NCBI RefSeq assembly: GCF_021190955.1
Contig: NZ_JAIOAO010000009.1
Span: forward strand, 62,001-126,000
DNA: 64,000 nucleotides
Source of the DNA: Parachryseolinea silvisoli
Lineage (GTDB): Bacteria > Bacteroidota > Bacteroidia > Cytophagales > Cyclobacteriaceae
Direction of reading: 5' to 3'
The translations under genes were made by a program, and so were the position numbers. Shown here piece by piece: positions 26,213 to 35,324 of this stretch. Each line of letters opens with the position of its first letter. Position 1 is the stretch's first letter. Under the pieces are notes generated by a model that was not told where the DNA came from, did no database searches, and worked only from the letters and a program-made list of their open reading frames with translations.

Positions 26213-27634
26213 ATGAATCGTCACTCCCTACAAACCTTTGTATCTATTTGTATGCTGTGTTTGCTGCCCGGCGTAGCCTTGCAGGCGCAACAGACCGCCC
26301 GGAAGAGCGCACCTGCCAGGAGCCTGGCGCAACTGCAACAGGAGTTTGTCGACCTTCGCTTTGGCATGTTCATACACTATAACATCCCGACGTATATGGA
26401 TCAGGACTGGGCTGACCCCGATGCGTCGCCCGCCCTCTTTAACCCGTCAAAATTAAATTGCGATTCGTGGGCCAAGGCAGCCAAATCGGCGAACATGACG
26501 TATGGCTGTTTGACCACCAAGCATCATAGCGGCTTTGCCATCTGGAACACCAAGACGACGTCATATAACGTCATGAACAGCCCGTTGAAGCGTGACGTGG
26601 TAAAAGAATATGCCGACGCATTTCGCGCTAACGGACTGAAGGTAATGCTGTATTACTCCATCCTGGACACGCACCACAAGCTGCGCCCGGGCCACATTAC
26701 CAAAACACATATCGAGATGGTGAAGGCTCAGCTCACCGAGCTCCTGACCAACTATGGCGACATCACGGCGCTGATCATCGATGGCTGGGATGCTCCCTGG
26801 TCACGTATTTCGTATGACGACATTCCGTTCGAAGAGATCTATACCCTCATCAAGACGTTGCAGCCCAACTGCCTGGTGATGGACCTGAATGCTGCCAAGT
26901 ATCCGGCCGAAGCGTTGTATTACACCGATATCAAGTCGTACGAGCAAGGTGCGGGCCAGCATATTTCTAAAGAGGCCAACAAGCTGCCGGCGCTGTCGTG
27001 TCTGCCGTTGCAGGCATCGTGGTTTTGGAAGAGCCGCTTTCCGACGGAAGCAATCAAAGATGTAAATGTCCTGGTGAAGGACAACCTGGTGCCCTTCAAC
27101 CAGGCGCATTGCAACTTCATTCTGAACGTTGCGCCTAACCGCGACGGTTTGATCGACGACAACGCCCTGGCCGGCCTGAAAGAGATTGGCAAGTTGTGGA
27201 AATACGAAGGCCCCTTGTCACCGCTGCCGCCAAACGATGCGCCGATCATCTCTTCCAACATCGCCAAAGGCCAGCCCGGCAATGCCAGCTGGAGCAACGA
27301 TATGTGGATCATGGACTTTGCGAATGACGATGACTTCAGCACAGGCTGGACTTCGAACAGCACCGTGAAGACGCCGTGGTACGAAGTGGTATTGGACAAG
27401 GACCGTCCTTTTAATATGGTAGTTATCGCCGAAAATCAGCCGAACATCCGTCAGTATAAACTGGAATACGAGCTCAATGGTGTCTGGAGAACAATCTTCG
27501 CGGGTGAAAATGCCAGCAAGATTAAGATTCACCGCTTTGATCGTGTCTGGGGCGGTAAAGTTCGTATTTCGGTGGACCGTTTTAGCAACGCGCCCGTAAT
27601 TATGGAATTTGGCGTATACGACGAGCGCAGGTAA
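26213..27634 (+). CDS. GH29 alpha-L-fucosidase
   Basis: 473 residues with a signal peptide (MNRHSLQTFVSICMLCLLPG, cleavage near LQAQ). The GH29 landmarks are present: DLRFGMFIHYNIPTYMDQDW near 45, TTKHHSGFAIWNT near 103, and the nucleophile region ALIIDGWDAPW near 185. A C-terminal domain of about 110 residues after residue 360 looks like an F5/8-type carbohydrate-binding module. It releases alpha-linked L-fucose from glycans, here most likely in the periplasm. It is the first of four hydrolase genes in a row at 11-28 base spacing. Confidence 0.93.
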   Translation: MNRHSLQTFVSICMLCLLPGVALQAQQTARKSAPARSLAQLQQEFVDLRFGMFIHYNIPTYMDQDWADPDASPALFNPSKLNCDSWAKAAKSANMTYGCLTTKHHSGFAIWNTKTTSYNVMNSPLKRDVVKEYADAFRANGLKVMLYYSILDTHHKLRPGHITKTHIEMVKAQLTELLTNYGDITALIIDGWDAPWSRISYDDIPFEEIYTLIKTLQPNCLVMDLNAAKYPAEALYYTDIKSYEQGAGQHISKEANKLPALSCLPLQASWFWKSRFPTEAIKDVNVLVKDNLVPFNQAHCNFILNVAPNRDGLIDDNALAGLKEIGKLWKYEGPLSPLPPNDAPIISSNIAKGQPGNASWSNDMWIMDFANDDDFSTGWTSNSTVKTPWYEVVLDKDRPFNMVVIAENQPNIRQYKLEYELNGVWRTIFAGENASKIKIHRFDRVWGGKVRISVDRFSNAPVIMEFGVYDERR

Positions 27635-27661
27635 TCGTTTCCCGAGACAATCACCACCACC

Positions 27662-28363
27662 ATGCCATCGTTTTGTAACATGCTGAAAGGCTTCCTGGCC
27701 GGAGTCTGCCTGGGAGCCAGTGTTTGCGGATTTTCCCAGGAACACCCCGATGTGTATCATCGCAATGGTTTTACACTTATATTTGAATGCGAAGACAGTA
27801 CCTTGGATGTGAAGGTAAAAGATCGTATGATCGAGACCTTTTTCCAGGTGTATGCTGTGCTGACGGCGCAGTACAACCCCCTGGCGGAGCGCCAGGTTAA
27901 TTTTCACATTGACACGGCGTACACGGGCGTGGCCGAAGCAGGCGGTGCCCACGTGCGGTTCAGCTCGCGCTGGCTGCACGCGTATCCCGAAGATATCGAC
28001 GTGGTGACGCATGAAGTCATGCATGTCGCCCAGGCCTATCCGTGGGAACGGTGCCCGGCCTGGCTGACAGAAGGCATTGCCGACTACGCGCGTTATAAAT
28101 ATGGGGTTGACAACAGCGGCGCGGGGTGGTCCTTACCGTCCTACCGCATCGGCCAGCACTACATGCAAGGGTACCGGGTGGCGGCGCGCTTCCTCGTATG
28201 GATGGAAGAACGCATTCAACCGGGAATTGTCTACGTACTGCACCGGAAGCTGCAGATGGGCATCTACCAGGATGCCCTGTGGCAAGAGCAAACCGGCTAT
28301 ACGCTGGATGAGCTCTGGGGCCGCTACACCGGTGAGGCCGCTGAAATGAGTGTTCAACGATAA
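27662..28363 (+). CDS. Basic-secretory-protein-type zinc metallopeptidase
   Basis: 233 residues with a signal-like N-terminus. The core shows the zinc site of the plant basic secretory protein family: HEVMH at 117-121 followed by PAWLTEGIADYARYKYG, where Glu137 and Asp141 are candidate further ligands. It also has YPWERCPAWLTEG and YRVAARFLVWMEE, which recur in this family. Secreted peptidases of this kind are found beside N-glycan-degrading enzymes in Bacteroidota. It sits 28 bases after the fucosidase and 14 bases before the first GH92 gene, in the same operon. Proteolytic activity on glycoproteins is inferred. Confidence 0.85.
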   Translation: MPSFCNMLKGFLAGVCLGASVCGFSQEHPDVYHRNGFTLIFECEDSTLDVKVKDRMIETFFQVYAVLTAQYNPLAERQVNFHIDTAYTGVAEAGGAHVRFSSRWLHAYPEDIDVVTHEVMHVAQAYPWERCPAWLTEGIADYARYKYGVDNSGAGWSLPSYRIGQHYMQGYRVAARFLVWMEERIQPGIVYVLHRKLQMGIYQDALWQEQTGYTLDELWGRYTGEAAEMSVQR

Positions 28364-28377
28364 CCAATTTTTATATC

Positions 28378-30699
28378 ATGATGAGATCTCTTTGTTTCCT
28401 GATTCTAGTGTACCTGGGAAGTATGCCGTTGCGAGCGCAGGAAGTAAGCAACCCTATTGCCGATCCCGAAGAGTGGGCTAATCCGCTTATCGGTACCGCG
28501 TCCAATCACGCGTTGTCTAACGGTAATACCTATCCTGCCATCGCATTACCCTGGGGTATGAATTTTTGGATGCCGCAGACGGGTAAGATGGGAGACGGAT
28601 GGGCTTACACCTATGACGCTATTAAAATCAGAGGATTCAAACAGACTCACCAGCCTTCACCATGGATGAACGACTACGGTCAGTTCTCCATCATGCCCGT
28701 CACCGGCAAGCGGGAACTGAACGAAGAAAAGCGCGCCAGCTGGTTTTCGCATAAGGCAGAGGTTGCCAAGCCATACTACTATAGTGTGTACCTGGCCGAC
28801 TATGACGTGACCACCGAGCTCGCTCCCACCGAGCGGGCTTCTATCTTCCGGTTTACGTTTCCTGAAACAGACCAGGCCTACATCATTCTCGATGCTTTTG
28901 ATAAAGGCTCGTATGTGAAGATCATTCCGAACGAGCAAAAGATTATCGGCTACACGACACGCAACAGCGGCGGTGTTCCTGAAAATTTCAAGAACTACTT
29001 CGTATTGAAATTCGACAAGCCCTTTACACTTGCGAAAGGTTGGGATAAATACAACGAGACAGATCAACTGGAGGTAAAAGCAGAGCATGCCGGTGCTGTA
29101 GTAGGATTTAAAACCCGCCGCGGCGAGCAAGTGACTGTGCGTGTAGCATCTTCGTTTATCAGCGCCGAGCAAGCCGAGTTGAACCTGAACGAACTGGGCA
29201 GCGACAGCTTTGAAACAGTAAAACAAAAAGGCAAAGCCGCCTGGAATAAAGAGCTGACGCGCGTTGCCGTAACGGGTGGGAGCATCGATCAGCTACGCAC
29301 GTTCTATTCATGCCTGTACCGCTCACTGCTTTTCCCGCGCAAATTCTTTGAATTTGATGCGCAAGGTAAGGTTGTACACTACAGCCCTTACAACGGTCAG
29401 GTGCTGCCGGGTTATATGTTTACCGACACCGGGTTCTGGGATACCTTCCGCGCCATGTTCCCTTTCCTGAACCTGATGTATCCTACGCTGAATGCGCAAA
29501 TGCAGGAAGGTCTGGCAAACGCCTACAAAGAAGGCGGGTGGTTGCCCGAGTGGGCCAGCCCGGGTTATCGCAACGTGATGGTAGGTAACAACTCTGCTTC
29601 GGTTGTAGCCGACGCATACCTGAAGGGCGGACGTGGCTACGATATCAACACCCTGTATGAAGCTGTGTTGAAAGATGCCAACAACGAGGGTCCGCTGACG
29701 GCGGTTGGCCGCGCCGGTGTGAAATACTACAACGAGCTTGGCTATGTGCCGTATGATGTCAACATCAATGAGAACGCTGCCCGCACACTGGAGTATGCCT
29801 ATGACGACTTCGCCATTTACCAGTTGGCAAAAGCCCTGAAACGTCCACAGAAAGAAATTGATCTGTTTGCAAAACGCTGCCAGAACTACCGGAACCTATT
29901 TGATAAAGAGTCTGGCTGGATGCGCGGTAAAAACAAGGATGGCAAATTTCAGGCTCCGTTCAACCCTGTGAAATGGGGCGATGCCTTTACCGAAGGCAAC
30001 AGCATGCACTACACCTGGTCAGTATTTCACGATATTCAAGGTCTCATCGAACTCATGGGCGGAAAAGATAACTTTAACGCCAAGCTCGACGAAGTGTTTA
30101 CTATGGCGCCCACGTTCGATGAAAGCTACTATCGCGCCGTGATCCACGAGATCCGCGAGATGCAGATCGCCAATATGGGTCAATACGCACACGGCAACCA
30201 GCCGATCCAGCACATGATCTACCTGTACAATTTCTCAGGCCAGCCTTGGAAAACACAGTACTGGGTACGCGAAACGATGAACCGCATGTACCTGCCCACA
30301 CCCGACGGTTACTGCGGTGACGAAGACAATGGTCAGACTTCAGCCTGGTATGTATTCTCGGCCATGGGCTTCTACCCGGTATGTCCGGCAACCGATCAGT
30401 ACGTTGTAGGCGCGCCGTTGTTCAAGAAGACGGTCGTGATGCTGGAAAACGGCAAGAAGATCACATTGAACGCACCGAAGAACAGCGCCGAGAATCGCTA
30501 CATTTCTTCGCTGCAAGTTGACGGCAAACCGTATACAAAAAATTGGTTGAGCCATACAGCTCTGCTGCAAGGTGCTACCCTGGACTTTGATATGGCTGCA
30601 GAGCCGCAGAAACAACGTGGTATCGCTAAAGAAGATGCGCCGTATTCATTTTCGAATGAGAACGCTACCCCTACGACTAGCAAGAAAAAGAAGAAATGA
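28378..30699 (+). CDS. GH92 alpha-mannosidase (variant active-site motif)
   Basis: 773 residues, signal peptide ending near PLRAQ. N-terminal beta domain with NPLIGTASNHALSNGNTYPA; the large (alpha/alpha)6 domain follows. In the catalytic region the motif is GDEDNGQTSAWYVF (about 648-661), where the more usual GH92 form is GNDDxGQMSAWY; the general-base Asp is kept but the neighbours differ. GH92 enzymes are calcium-dependent exo-alpha-mannosidases acting on N-glycans. The different motif compared with the next gene suggests a different linkage or sugar. It ends in a run of Lys. The stop overlaps the next start (ATGA). Confidence 0.93.
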   Translation: MMRSLCFLILVYLGSMPLRAQEVSNPIADPEEWANPLIGTASNHALSNGNTYPAIALPWGMNFWMPQTGKMGDGWAYTYDAIKIRGFKQTHQPSPWMNDYGQFSIMPVTGKRELNEEKRASWFSHKAEVAKPYYYSVYLADYDVTTELAPTERASIFRFTFPETDQAYIILDAFDKGSYVKIIPNEQKIIGYTTRNSGGVPENFKNYFVLKFDKPFTLAKGWDKYNETDQLEVKAEHAGAVVGFKTRRGEQVTVRVASSFISAEQAELNLNELGSDSFETVKQKGKAAWNKELTRVAVTGGSIDQLRTFYSCLYRSLLFPRKFFEFDAQGKVVHYSPYNGQVLPGYMFTDTGFWDTFRAMFPFLNLMYPTLNAQMQEGLANAYKEGGWLPEWASPGYRNVMVGNNSASVVADAYLKGGRGYDINTLYEAVLKDANNEGPLTAVGRAGVKYYNELGYVPYDVNINENAARTLEYAYDDFAIYQLAKALKRPQKEIDLFAKRCQNYRNLFDKESGWMRGKNKDGKFQAPFNPVKWGDAFTEGNSMHYTWSVFHDIQGLIELMGGKDNFNAKLDEVFTMAPTFDESYYRAVIHEIREMQIANMGQYAHGNQPIQHMIYLYNFSGQPWKTQYWVRETMNRMYLPTPDGYCGDEDNGQTSAWYVFSAMGFYPVCPATDQYVVGAPLFKKTVVMLENGKKITLNAPKNSAENRYISSLQVDGKPYTKNWLSHTALLQGATLDFDMAAEPQKQRGIAKEDAPYSFSNENATPTTSKKKKK

Positions 30700-33008
30700 T
30701 CATTCACAAGCTATTCCTAAAACAAGTTCTGACAGCGCTATTAGCGCTGTCAGTGCTTTCAGCCGTTGCACAGCAAGAGAAGCTGGTGCCCTATGTCAAC
30801 CCGATGATCGGCACGTATAAGATGGGTCATACGTATCCGGGTGCGACCGTGCCGTTTGGCATGGTGCAGCTTAGCCCCGATACCGACACGATACCGTATG
30901 AAGCCGATGGTAAATACAATCCGCTGGTGTATAAATACTGTGCAGGGTACCAATACGATGACAAGACCATTGTGGGTTTTAGTCATACGCACTTTAGTGG
31001 CACCGGTCACTCCGACCTTGGTGATTTCCTGGTAATGCCTACCACGGGGCCCCTGCAGCTGAATCCCGGTACGGAAGAGCACCCTGAGAAAGGCTACCGC
31101 TCTACCTTCTCGCACGAAGAAGAGCATGCCGAAGCTAACTATTACCGCGTGAAGCTAACGGAGCCCGGCATTGTAGCGGAGCTCACCACGAGCACCCGCG
31201 TGGGATTTCATCAGTACACATTCCCGAAGTCTGATCAGGCTCACATCATCCTGGACCTGATGCACGGCATTTACAACTATGCCGACAAGAACGTGTGGAC
31301 CTTTGTGCGTGTCGAGAACGATACGCTCATTACCGGCTATCGCCAGACGGCGGGCTGGGCGCGTACCCGTACCGTATACTTTGCCATGAGCTTTTCGAAG
31401 CCGTTTGTGCAGTATGGCGCCAAGGATTTCTCCAAACCCGATGTATACAAAGGCTTCTGGCGAAAGTTTGACCAGGAGCACAACTTTCCCGACTTAGCCG
31501 GCGAACAGCTGCGGATGTATTTCGACTTCAAGACCACCGAAGGCGAAAAGGTCAAGATCAAATTTGCGTTGTCCCCGGTCAGCACGGCCGGCGCACTGGC
31601 CAACCTGCGGCAGGAAATTCCCCACTGGGATTTTGAGAAAGCCAAGGCCGACGGCCAGCAGCGTTGGGAGCAGGAGCTGCAGAAGATTCGCGTAAAGGCT
31701 GCTACCCGCGGTGACCTCGTGAATTTCTACACAGCCCTGTACCACACATTCCTTGGTCCGACTGTATACAATGACAACGACGGACAATATCGCGGCCTGG
31801 ATCAGAACAACCATACGGCTCAAGGTTTTACAAATTATACCACTTTCTCGCTGTGGGACACATACCGTGCGTTGCACCCGCTCTTTAATATCATTCAGCC
31901 CAAGCGCAACGGCGATATGGTAAAATCCATGCTGGCGCACTACGACCAAAGCGTGCACAAAATGTTGCCGGTCTGGTCGCATTATGCGAATGAGAACTGG
32001 TGTATGATCGGTTACCACAGCGTGTCGGTTATATGCGACGCAATCATCAAGGGCAACTTCACGGGCGACGCCAACCGCGCGCTGGATGCCTGCGTGGCCA
32101 CCGCCCGCTATCGCAAGTTTGATGGCATTGGTTATTACATCGACCTGGGTTATGTGCCGGAGGACAAGAACTCATCGTCTGTTTCGAAGACGCTGGAGTA
32201 TGCGTATGACGACTGGTGTATTGCGCAGGTCGCCAGGAAGCTGAACCGTCAGGATGTGTATGCGGAGTTTCAGAAGCGCTCGACCAACTGGCGGAATGTT
32301 TATGATGCCGGCACCGGGTATATGCGTCCGAAGCTGAGCAACGGCAAGTTCCGGAAAGAGTTTGATGTGCTGAGCACACATGGACAGGGATATATTGAAG
32401 GCAACGCATGGAACTACAGCCTGTATGTTCCACATGAGCCTGATCAGATGATTGCCGGCATGGGTGGCAAGAAACGCTTTGTGCAACACCTTGATTCGCT
32501 GTTTACGATGCACCTGCCGGATGAGTTCTTTGCGGACACCGAGGACATTACCCGCGAAGGTATCATTGGAAATTACGTACACGGCAACGAGCCGGCACAC
32601 CATGCTGCGTACCTGTATCATTGGACAGATCAACCGTGGAAGACACAAGAGCGTACCCGGATGATCTTGAAGAAGCAATATCAGCCTGCGCCCGATGGGC
32701 TTGGTGGGAATGATGACTGTGGGCAGATGAGTGCGTGGTATATTTTCACGACGCTTGGGTTCTATCCGGTGGCACCAGCGTCAGATCAGTATATTGTGGG
32801 TAGTCCTGCGATTCAGTCGGCCACGCTGACGTTGGAGAATGGGAAGACGTTTGCGATTGAAGCGAAGAACCAGAGCGACAAGAATGTGTATGTGCAGAAG
32901 CTGGTGTTGAATGGGAAGATGTTGGACCGGCTGTATTTGACGCATGCGGAGATTACGCAGGGCGGGCAGCTTACGTTCTTTATGGGAGCGAAGCCGGTTA
33001 AGAAGTAA
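30696..33008 (+). CDS. GH92 alpha-1,2-mannosidase
   Basis: 770 residues with a signal peptide (cleavage near AVAQ). It carries the typical GH92 features: MIGTYKMGHTYPGATVPFGM near 32-50, FSHTHFSGTGHSD near 94-105, and GGNDDCGQMSAWYIF near 671, with the calcium/catalytic Asp residues in the standard form. It should release alpha-mannose from high-mannose N-glycans, probably alpha-1,2 links, though exact linkage cannot be read from sequence. It overlaps the first GH92 gene by 4 bases, so translation is coupled. A strong terminator follows. Confidence 0.94.
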   Translation: MIIHKLFLKQVLTALLALSVLSAVAQQEKLVPYVNPMIGTYKMGHTYPGATVPFGMVQLSPDTDTIPYEADGKYNPLVYKYCAGYQYDDKTIVGFSHTHFSGTGHSDLGDFLVMPTTGPLQLNPGTEEHPEKGYRSTFSHEEEHAEANYYRVKLTEPGIVAELTTSTRVGFHQYTFPKSDQAHIILDLMHGIYNYADKNVWTFVRVENDTLITGYRQTAGWARTRTVYFAMSFSKPFVQYGAKDFSKPDVYKGFWRKFDQEHNFPDLAGEQLRMYFDFKTTEGEKVKIKFALSPVSTAGALANLRQEIPHWDFEKAKADGQQRWEQELQKIRVKAATRGDLVNFYTALYHTFLGPTVYNDNDGQYRGLDQNNHTAQGFTNYTTFSLWDTYRALHPLFNIIQPKRNGDMVKSMLAHYDQSVHKMLPVWSHYANENWCMIGYHSVSVICDAIIKGNFTGDANRALDACVATARYRKFDGIGYYIDLGYVPEDKNSSSVSKTLEYAYDDWCIAQVARKLNRQDVYAEFQKRSTNWRNVYDAGTGYMRPKLSNGKFRKEFDVLSTHGQGYIEGNAWNYSLYVPHEPDQMIAGMGGKKRFVQHLDSLFTMHLPDEFFADTEDITREGIIGNYVHGNEPAHHAAYLYHWTDQPWKTQERTRMILKKQYQPAPDGLGGNDDCGQMSAWYIFTTLGFYPVAPASDQYIVGSPAIQSATLTLENGKTFAIEAKNQSDKNVYVQKLVLNGKMLDRLYLTHAEITQGGQLTFFMGAKPVKK

Positions 33009-33026
33009 AGTGATAGACATGTTATA

Positions 33027-33056
33027 AAAAAAAGGGCTTGGTTAAGCCCTTTTTTT
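33027..33056. terminator. Bidirectional terminator between the mannosidase and heme oxygenase genes
   Basis: A 13-bp stem AAAAAAAGGGCTT / AAGCCCTTTTTTT with loop GGTT. T-runs on both strands let it end the plus-strand glycan operon and the minus-strand heme operon. Confidence 0.9.
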
Positions 33057-33104
33057 ATGTTGTAGTGCCGGGTTTCGGCAGTCTTCTGGATGTTACTATT
33101 CCCA

Positions 33105-33686
33105 TTAGGACTGGACCACTGGCACCTGTTCAAATACTTTAGAGAAATGCGAGAAGGTCTCGTTTGCTGCTTGTATCATGTCAGTTTGCTGTGCGTCAGA
33201 GATGGCTTCACGATTCATGACGGCTACAAATTTTTGCCACATAGGGCCGGTGGCCTCTCCGTAGCCTGAGAAGAATGATACGCCGTCGGTAATGCCGCCT
33301 TTCTCCAGCATCTTGACGATAATGCTTCCACCCATAATGGAGCCCTCCATCACGTACAACGCACCCAGCGCTTTCACATGATTATCAATTACCGGCACTG
33401 TGGTGGCCGGTAGATCTCCCATTTTACTGCCCAGGGCAAGAATGTCGTTCTTAATATAGCTCGAGTTCCGCCGCTCTTTATAATCGGGTAGCAGGCTTTC
33501 GGTGATGTAAGGCGCGATGGCCTTTTCTACGTGGTTGAAATACGCATAGAAATATTTTAATAGCGCGGCATAGTCAGCGTTGGAGCGTATGCTTTTAAGG
33601 CGCTGTACTACTTGTTTTTCCAGGGCAACGTGCGCGTCTTTTGTGGATTCTTTGATGTTGGTGCTTGCGTTGGTTTTTGCTTCCAT
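33105..33686 (-). CDS. Biliverdin-producing heme oxygenase
   Basis: 193 residues from ATG 33686 (MEAKTNASTNIKES). A TTG at 33722 overlapping the S41 stop could extend it by 12 codons but is less likely. The heme oxygenase fold is clear: proximal His19 in TKDAHVALE, and the distal-helix region ALGALYVMEGSIMGGSIIVKM with its glycines, followed by FFSGYGEATGPMWQKF. It would open imported heme to biliverdin, CO and Fe2+ in the cytoplasm. It is the last gene of the minus-strand heme uptake operon, which explains where the iron from imported heme goes. No dedicated reductase is adjacent. Confidence 0.9.
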   Translation of the reverse strand: MEAKTNASTNIKESTKDAHVALEKQVVQRLKSIRSNADYAALLKYFYAYFNHVEKAIAPYITESLLPDYKERRNSSYIKNDILALGSKMGDLPATTVPVIDNHVKALGALYVMEGSIMGGSIIVKMLEKGGITDGVSFFSGYGEATGPMWQKFVAVMNREAISDAQQTDMIQAANETFSHFSKVFEQVPVVQS

Positions 33687-33718
33687 ATGGTGTTTATATA
33701 TTTTTTCAAATAGGGTTA

Positions 33719-35230
33719 TCAATTCCCGGTTAGCATTTTCCTAGTTTCGATCAGACCGGTGTGTCGGGGTGTGGTGTTGATGGTTTGTGGGCGTTGCAAC
33801 GTTGTGCCCGCAGGCAACCGGCTACTGCCCGTGTGTGATAAGGCTGTTGCCAGGCTGGCTTCCTGCGGGTCGCCGAAGTCGTGGGTGACATCGTCGGATG
33901 CTACGATGTCGGGAGGCAGCCCGTTGTAGTAGTCGCCGTCGCCGGTGGCGTTGGTGATGTTAAAGGTAGGCATCCAAAGCACATATTGGTCGATCGTGAC
34001 CGGGAAAAAACCAACGGGCTTTCCGTATGACGTAGTGCCCACCTGGCGCACGCGCAGGTGCGGACGGAGCGCGTGAATGACGAGCTCGCTGGCAGATGCA
34101 GTTTCTGGAGTGGTGATGAAGGTTATGTCGGTAATGGTTTCGAGCGAGCCGTGTTTGGTAAGGGTACGGGTATTGGCTTCGGGTGAGTAGTCGACATCGG
34201 CGTACGTCGCGTACCGGCCTTTGTAGGGGATGGCGTTGCCGTTTGCATCCAGCAGTCGCTGTCGCGTGAGGATAGGAGCCTGCTGTTGTTGTAGAAGCGC
34301 GTTGTAGTGCTCGGCGTAGAGTATGGCGCCTTGCAGGTGTGTCGGAGCCAGGAGGCCCAGCAGGTATTCGGCTGTTTCTATATAACCACCGGCATTGTAA
34401 CGCAGGTCGATGATCAGGTGCGTGATGCCGGCCTTCGCGAAGACAGCAAAAGCATTGTCCAGCGATGCTTGCGCGGCGGCCAGTGGTGGGAAGGAGTTTA
34501 GCACAAGGTAGCCGGCAGTACCCTCCGGCGTGTCCAGTAGCATGTGTATTGATACGGGGTCAGCGGTGTAGCCAGCTTGTGATAGTATTATTTCTTGTTC
34601 TTGTCCGTGGACGGTAATCGTTAAAGAAGGACTAATCCAGGCCTTCCGGATCTTTTCGAGGTCTTCGTTCGATTGAATGTCGATTGCTTCTCCATTAACA
34701 GCGGTAATGTGTTGGCCGCGGTGCAGGCCGGCCGTTGCAGCCGGAGAACCTGGCAGTATTTGACGAATGTATAGTTCCCCGGTGCTGCGTGCAGCGGTTT
34801 CGAGGCCAAATCCGTATACGGATTTGCTCGGCGGCATGGCACTTGCGCGACCTGTGGAAGTGGCATCGGGGACGTATTGTAGAAATGAATATTTCGGTTG
34901 GCCGGGTAGGGCTGATGTTTCGTAGGGCTGGCCCGTAGCAGGATTGATAGCATACTGCGTAAGGGTGAAAAGCTCCTCCTGCAGGTTTTCGATGTTGCCA
35001 CCTCCGGCCACGTATTGACGGGGATTGACGGTTGTATAATCCGGAAGGGCGTCATACCACCGGTATAGTTCACGCGCGTAGAGAAAGATGGAGTCTGCCG
35101 TTTGTTCCGCGCGTGTGCCCGGTGGAATTTGCAGACTGTTATCGTTATCATCGTGACATGCGCCTGCCACGAGCAGCACAATGCTGAACAGAATGGCGAG
35201 CGGACAGAAGCGATGAGACGGTGACTTCAT
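33719..35230 (-). CDS. S41-family (C-terminal processing type) peptidase lipoprotein in the heme operon
   Basis: 503 residues. Lipobox VAGAC puts the lipidated Cys at 25. A PDZ domain lies at about 150-235 (GLHRGQHITAVNGEAIDIQ), followed by the S41 catalytic core (ITHLIIDLRYNAGGYIETAEYL). The Ser-Lys pair is in ETASASELVIHALR (Ser) and SYGKPVGFFP (Lys). Lipidation suggests it works at a membrane surface rather than in the cytoplasm. Its position between hemophore-like lipoproteins and heme oxygenase is unusual; it could process heme-bearing host proteins or the hemophores themselves. That role is inference. Confidence 0.88.
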   Translation of the reverse strand: MKSPSHRFCPLAILFSIVLLVAGACHDDNDNSLQIPPGTRAEQTADSIFLYARELYRWYDALPDYTTVNPRQYVAGGGNIENLQEELFTLTQYAINPATGQPYETSALPGQPKYSFLQYVPDATSTGRASAMPPSKSVYGFGLETAARSTGELYIRQILPGSPAATAGLHRGQHITAVNGEAIDIQSNEDLEKIRKAWISPSLTITVHGQEQEIILSQAGYTADPVSIHMLLDTPEGTAGYLVLNSFPPLAAAQASLDNAFAVFAKAGITHLIIDLRYNAGGYIETAEYLLGLLAPTHLQGAILYAEHYNALLQQQQAPILTRQRLLDANGNAIPYKGRYATYADVDYSPEANTRTLTKHGSLETITDITFITTPETASASELVIHALRPHLRVRQVGTTSYGKPVGFFPVTIDQYVLWMPTFNITNATGDGDYYNGLPPDIVASDDVTHDFGDPQEASLATALSHTGSSRLPAGTTLQRPQTINTTPRHTGLIETRKMLTGN

Positions 35231-35251
35231 GTGTGTTCTTTTTTAGTAAGA

Positions 35252-35281
35252 GAACGTTCCGACCCTGGGGCCAGAACGTTC
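35252..35281. promoter_or_regulatory. Two GAACGTTC palindromes 22 bp apart upstream of the S41 gene
   Basis: GAACGTTC occurs at 35252-35259 and 35274-35281, two helical turns apart, 22 bases upstream of the S41 start. They could be paired operators, or, since each is self-complementary, an 8-bp RNA stem in the message. Confidence 0.4.
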
Positions 35282-35296
35282 ATAAACCAGCAACCA

Positions 35297-35318
35297 GCTT
35301 CAGGGAGCCGCCTGAAGC
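35297..35318 (-). terminator. Hairpin downstream of the HmuY-like gene
   Basis: GCTTCAGG / CCTGAAGC with a 6-base loop, 7 bases after the stop at 35325 on the minus strand. There is no T-run after it, so it may only slow transcription or protect the 3' end. Confidence 0.4.
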
Positions 35319-35324
35319 CCTTGA

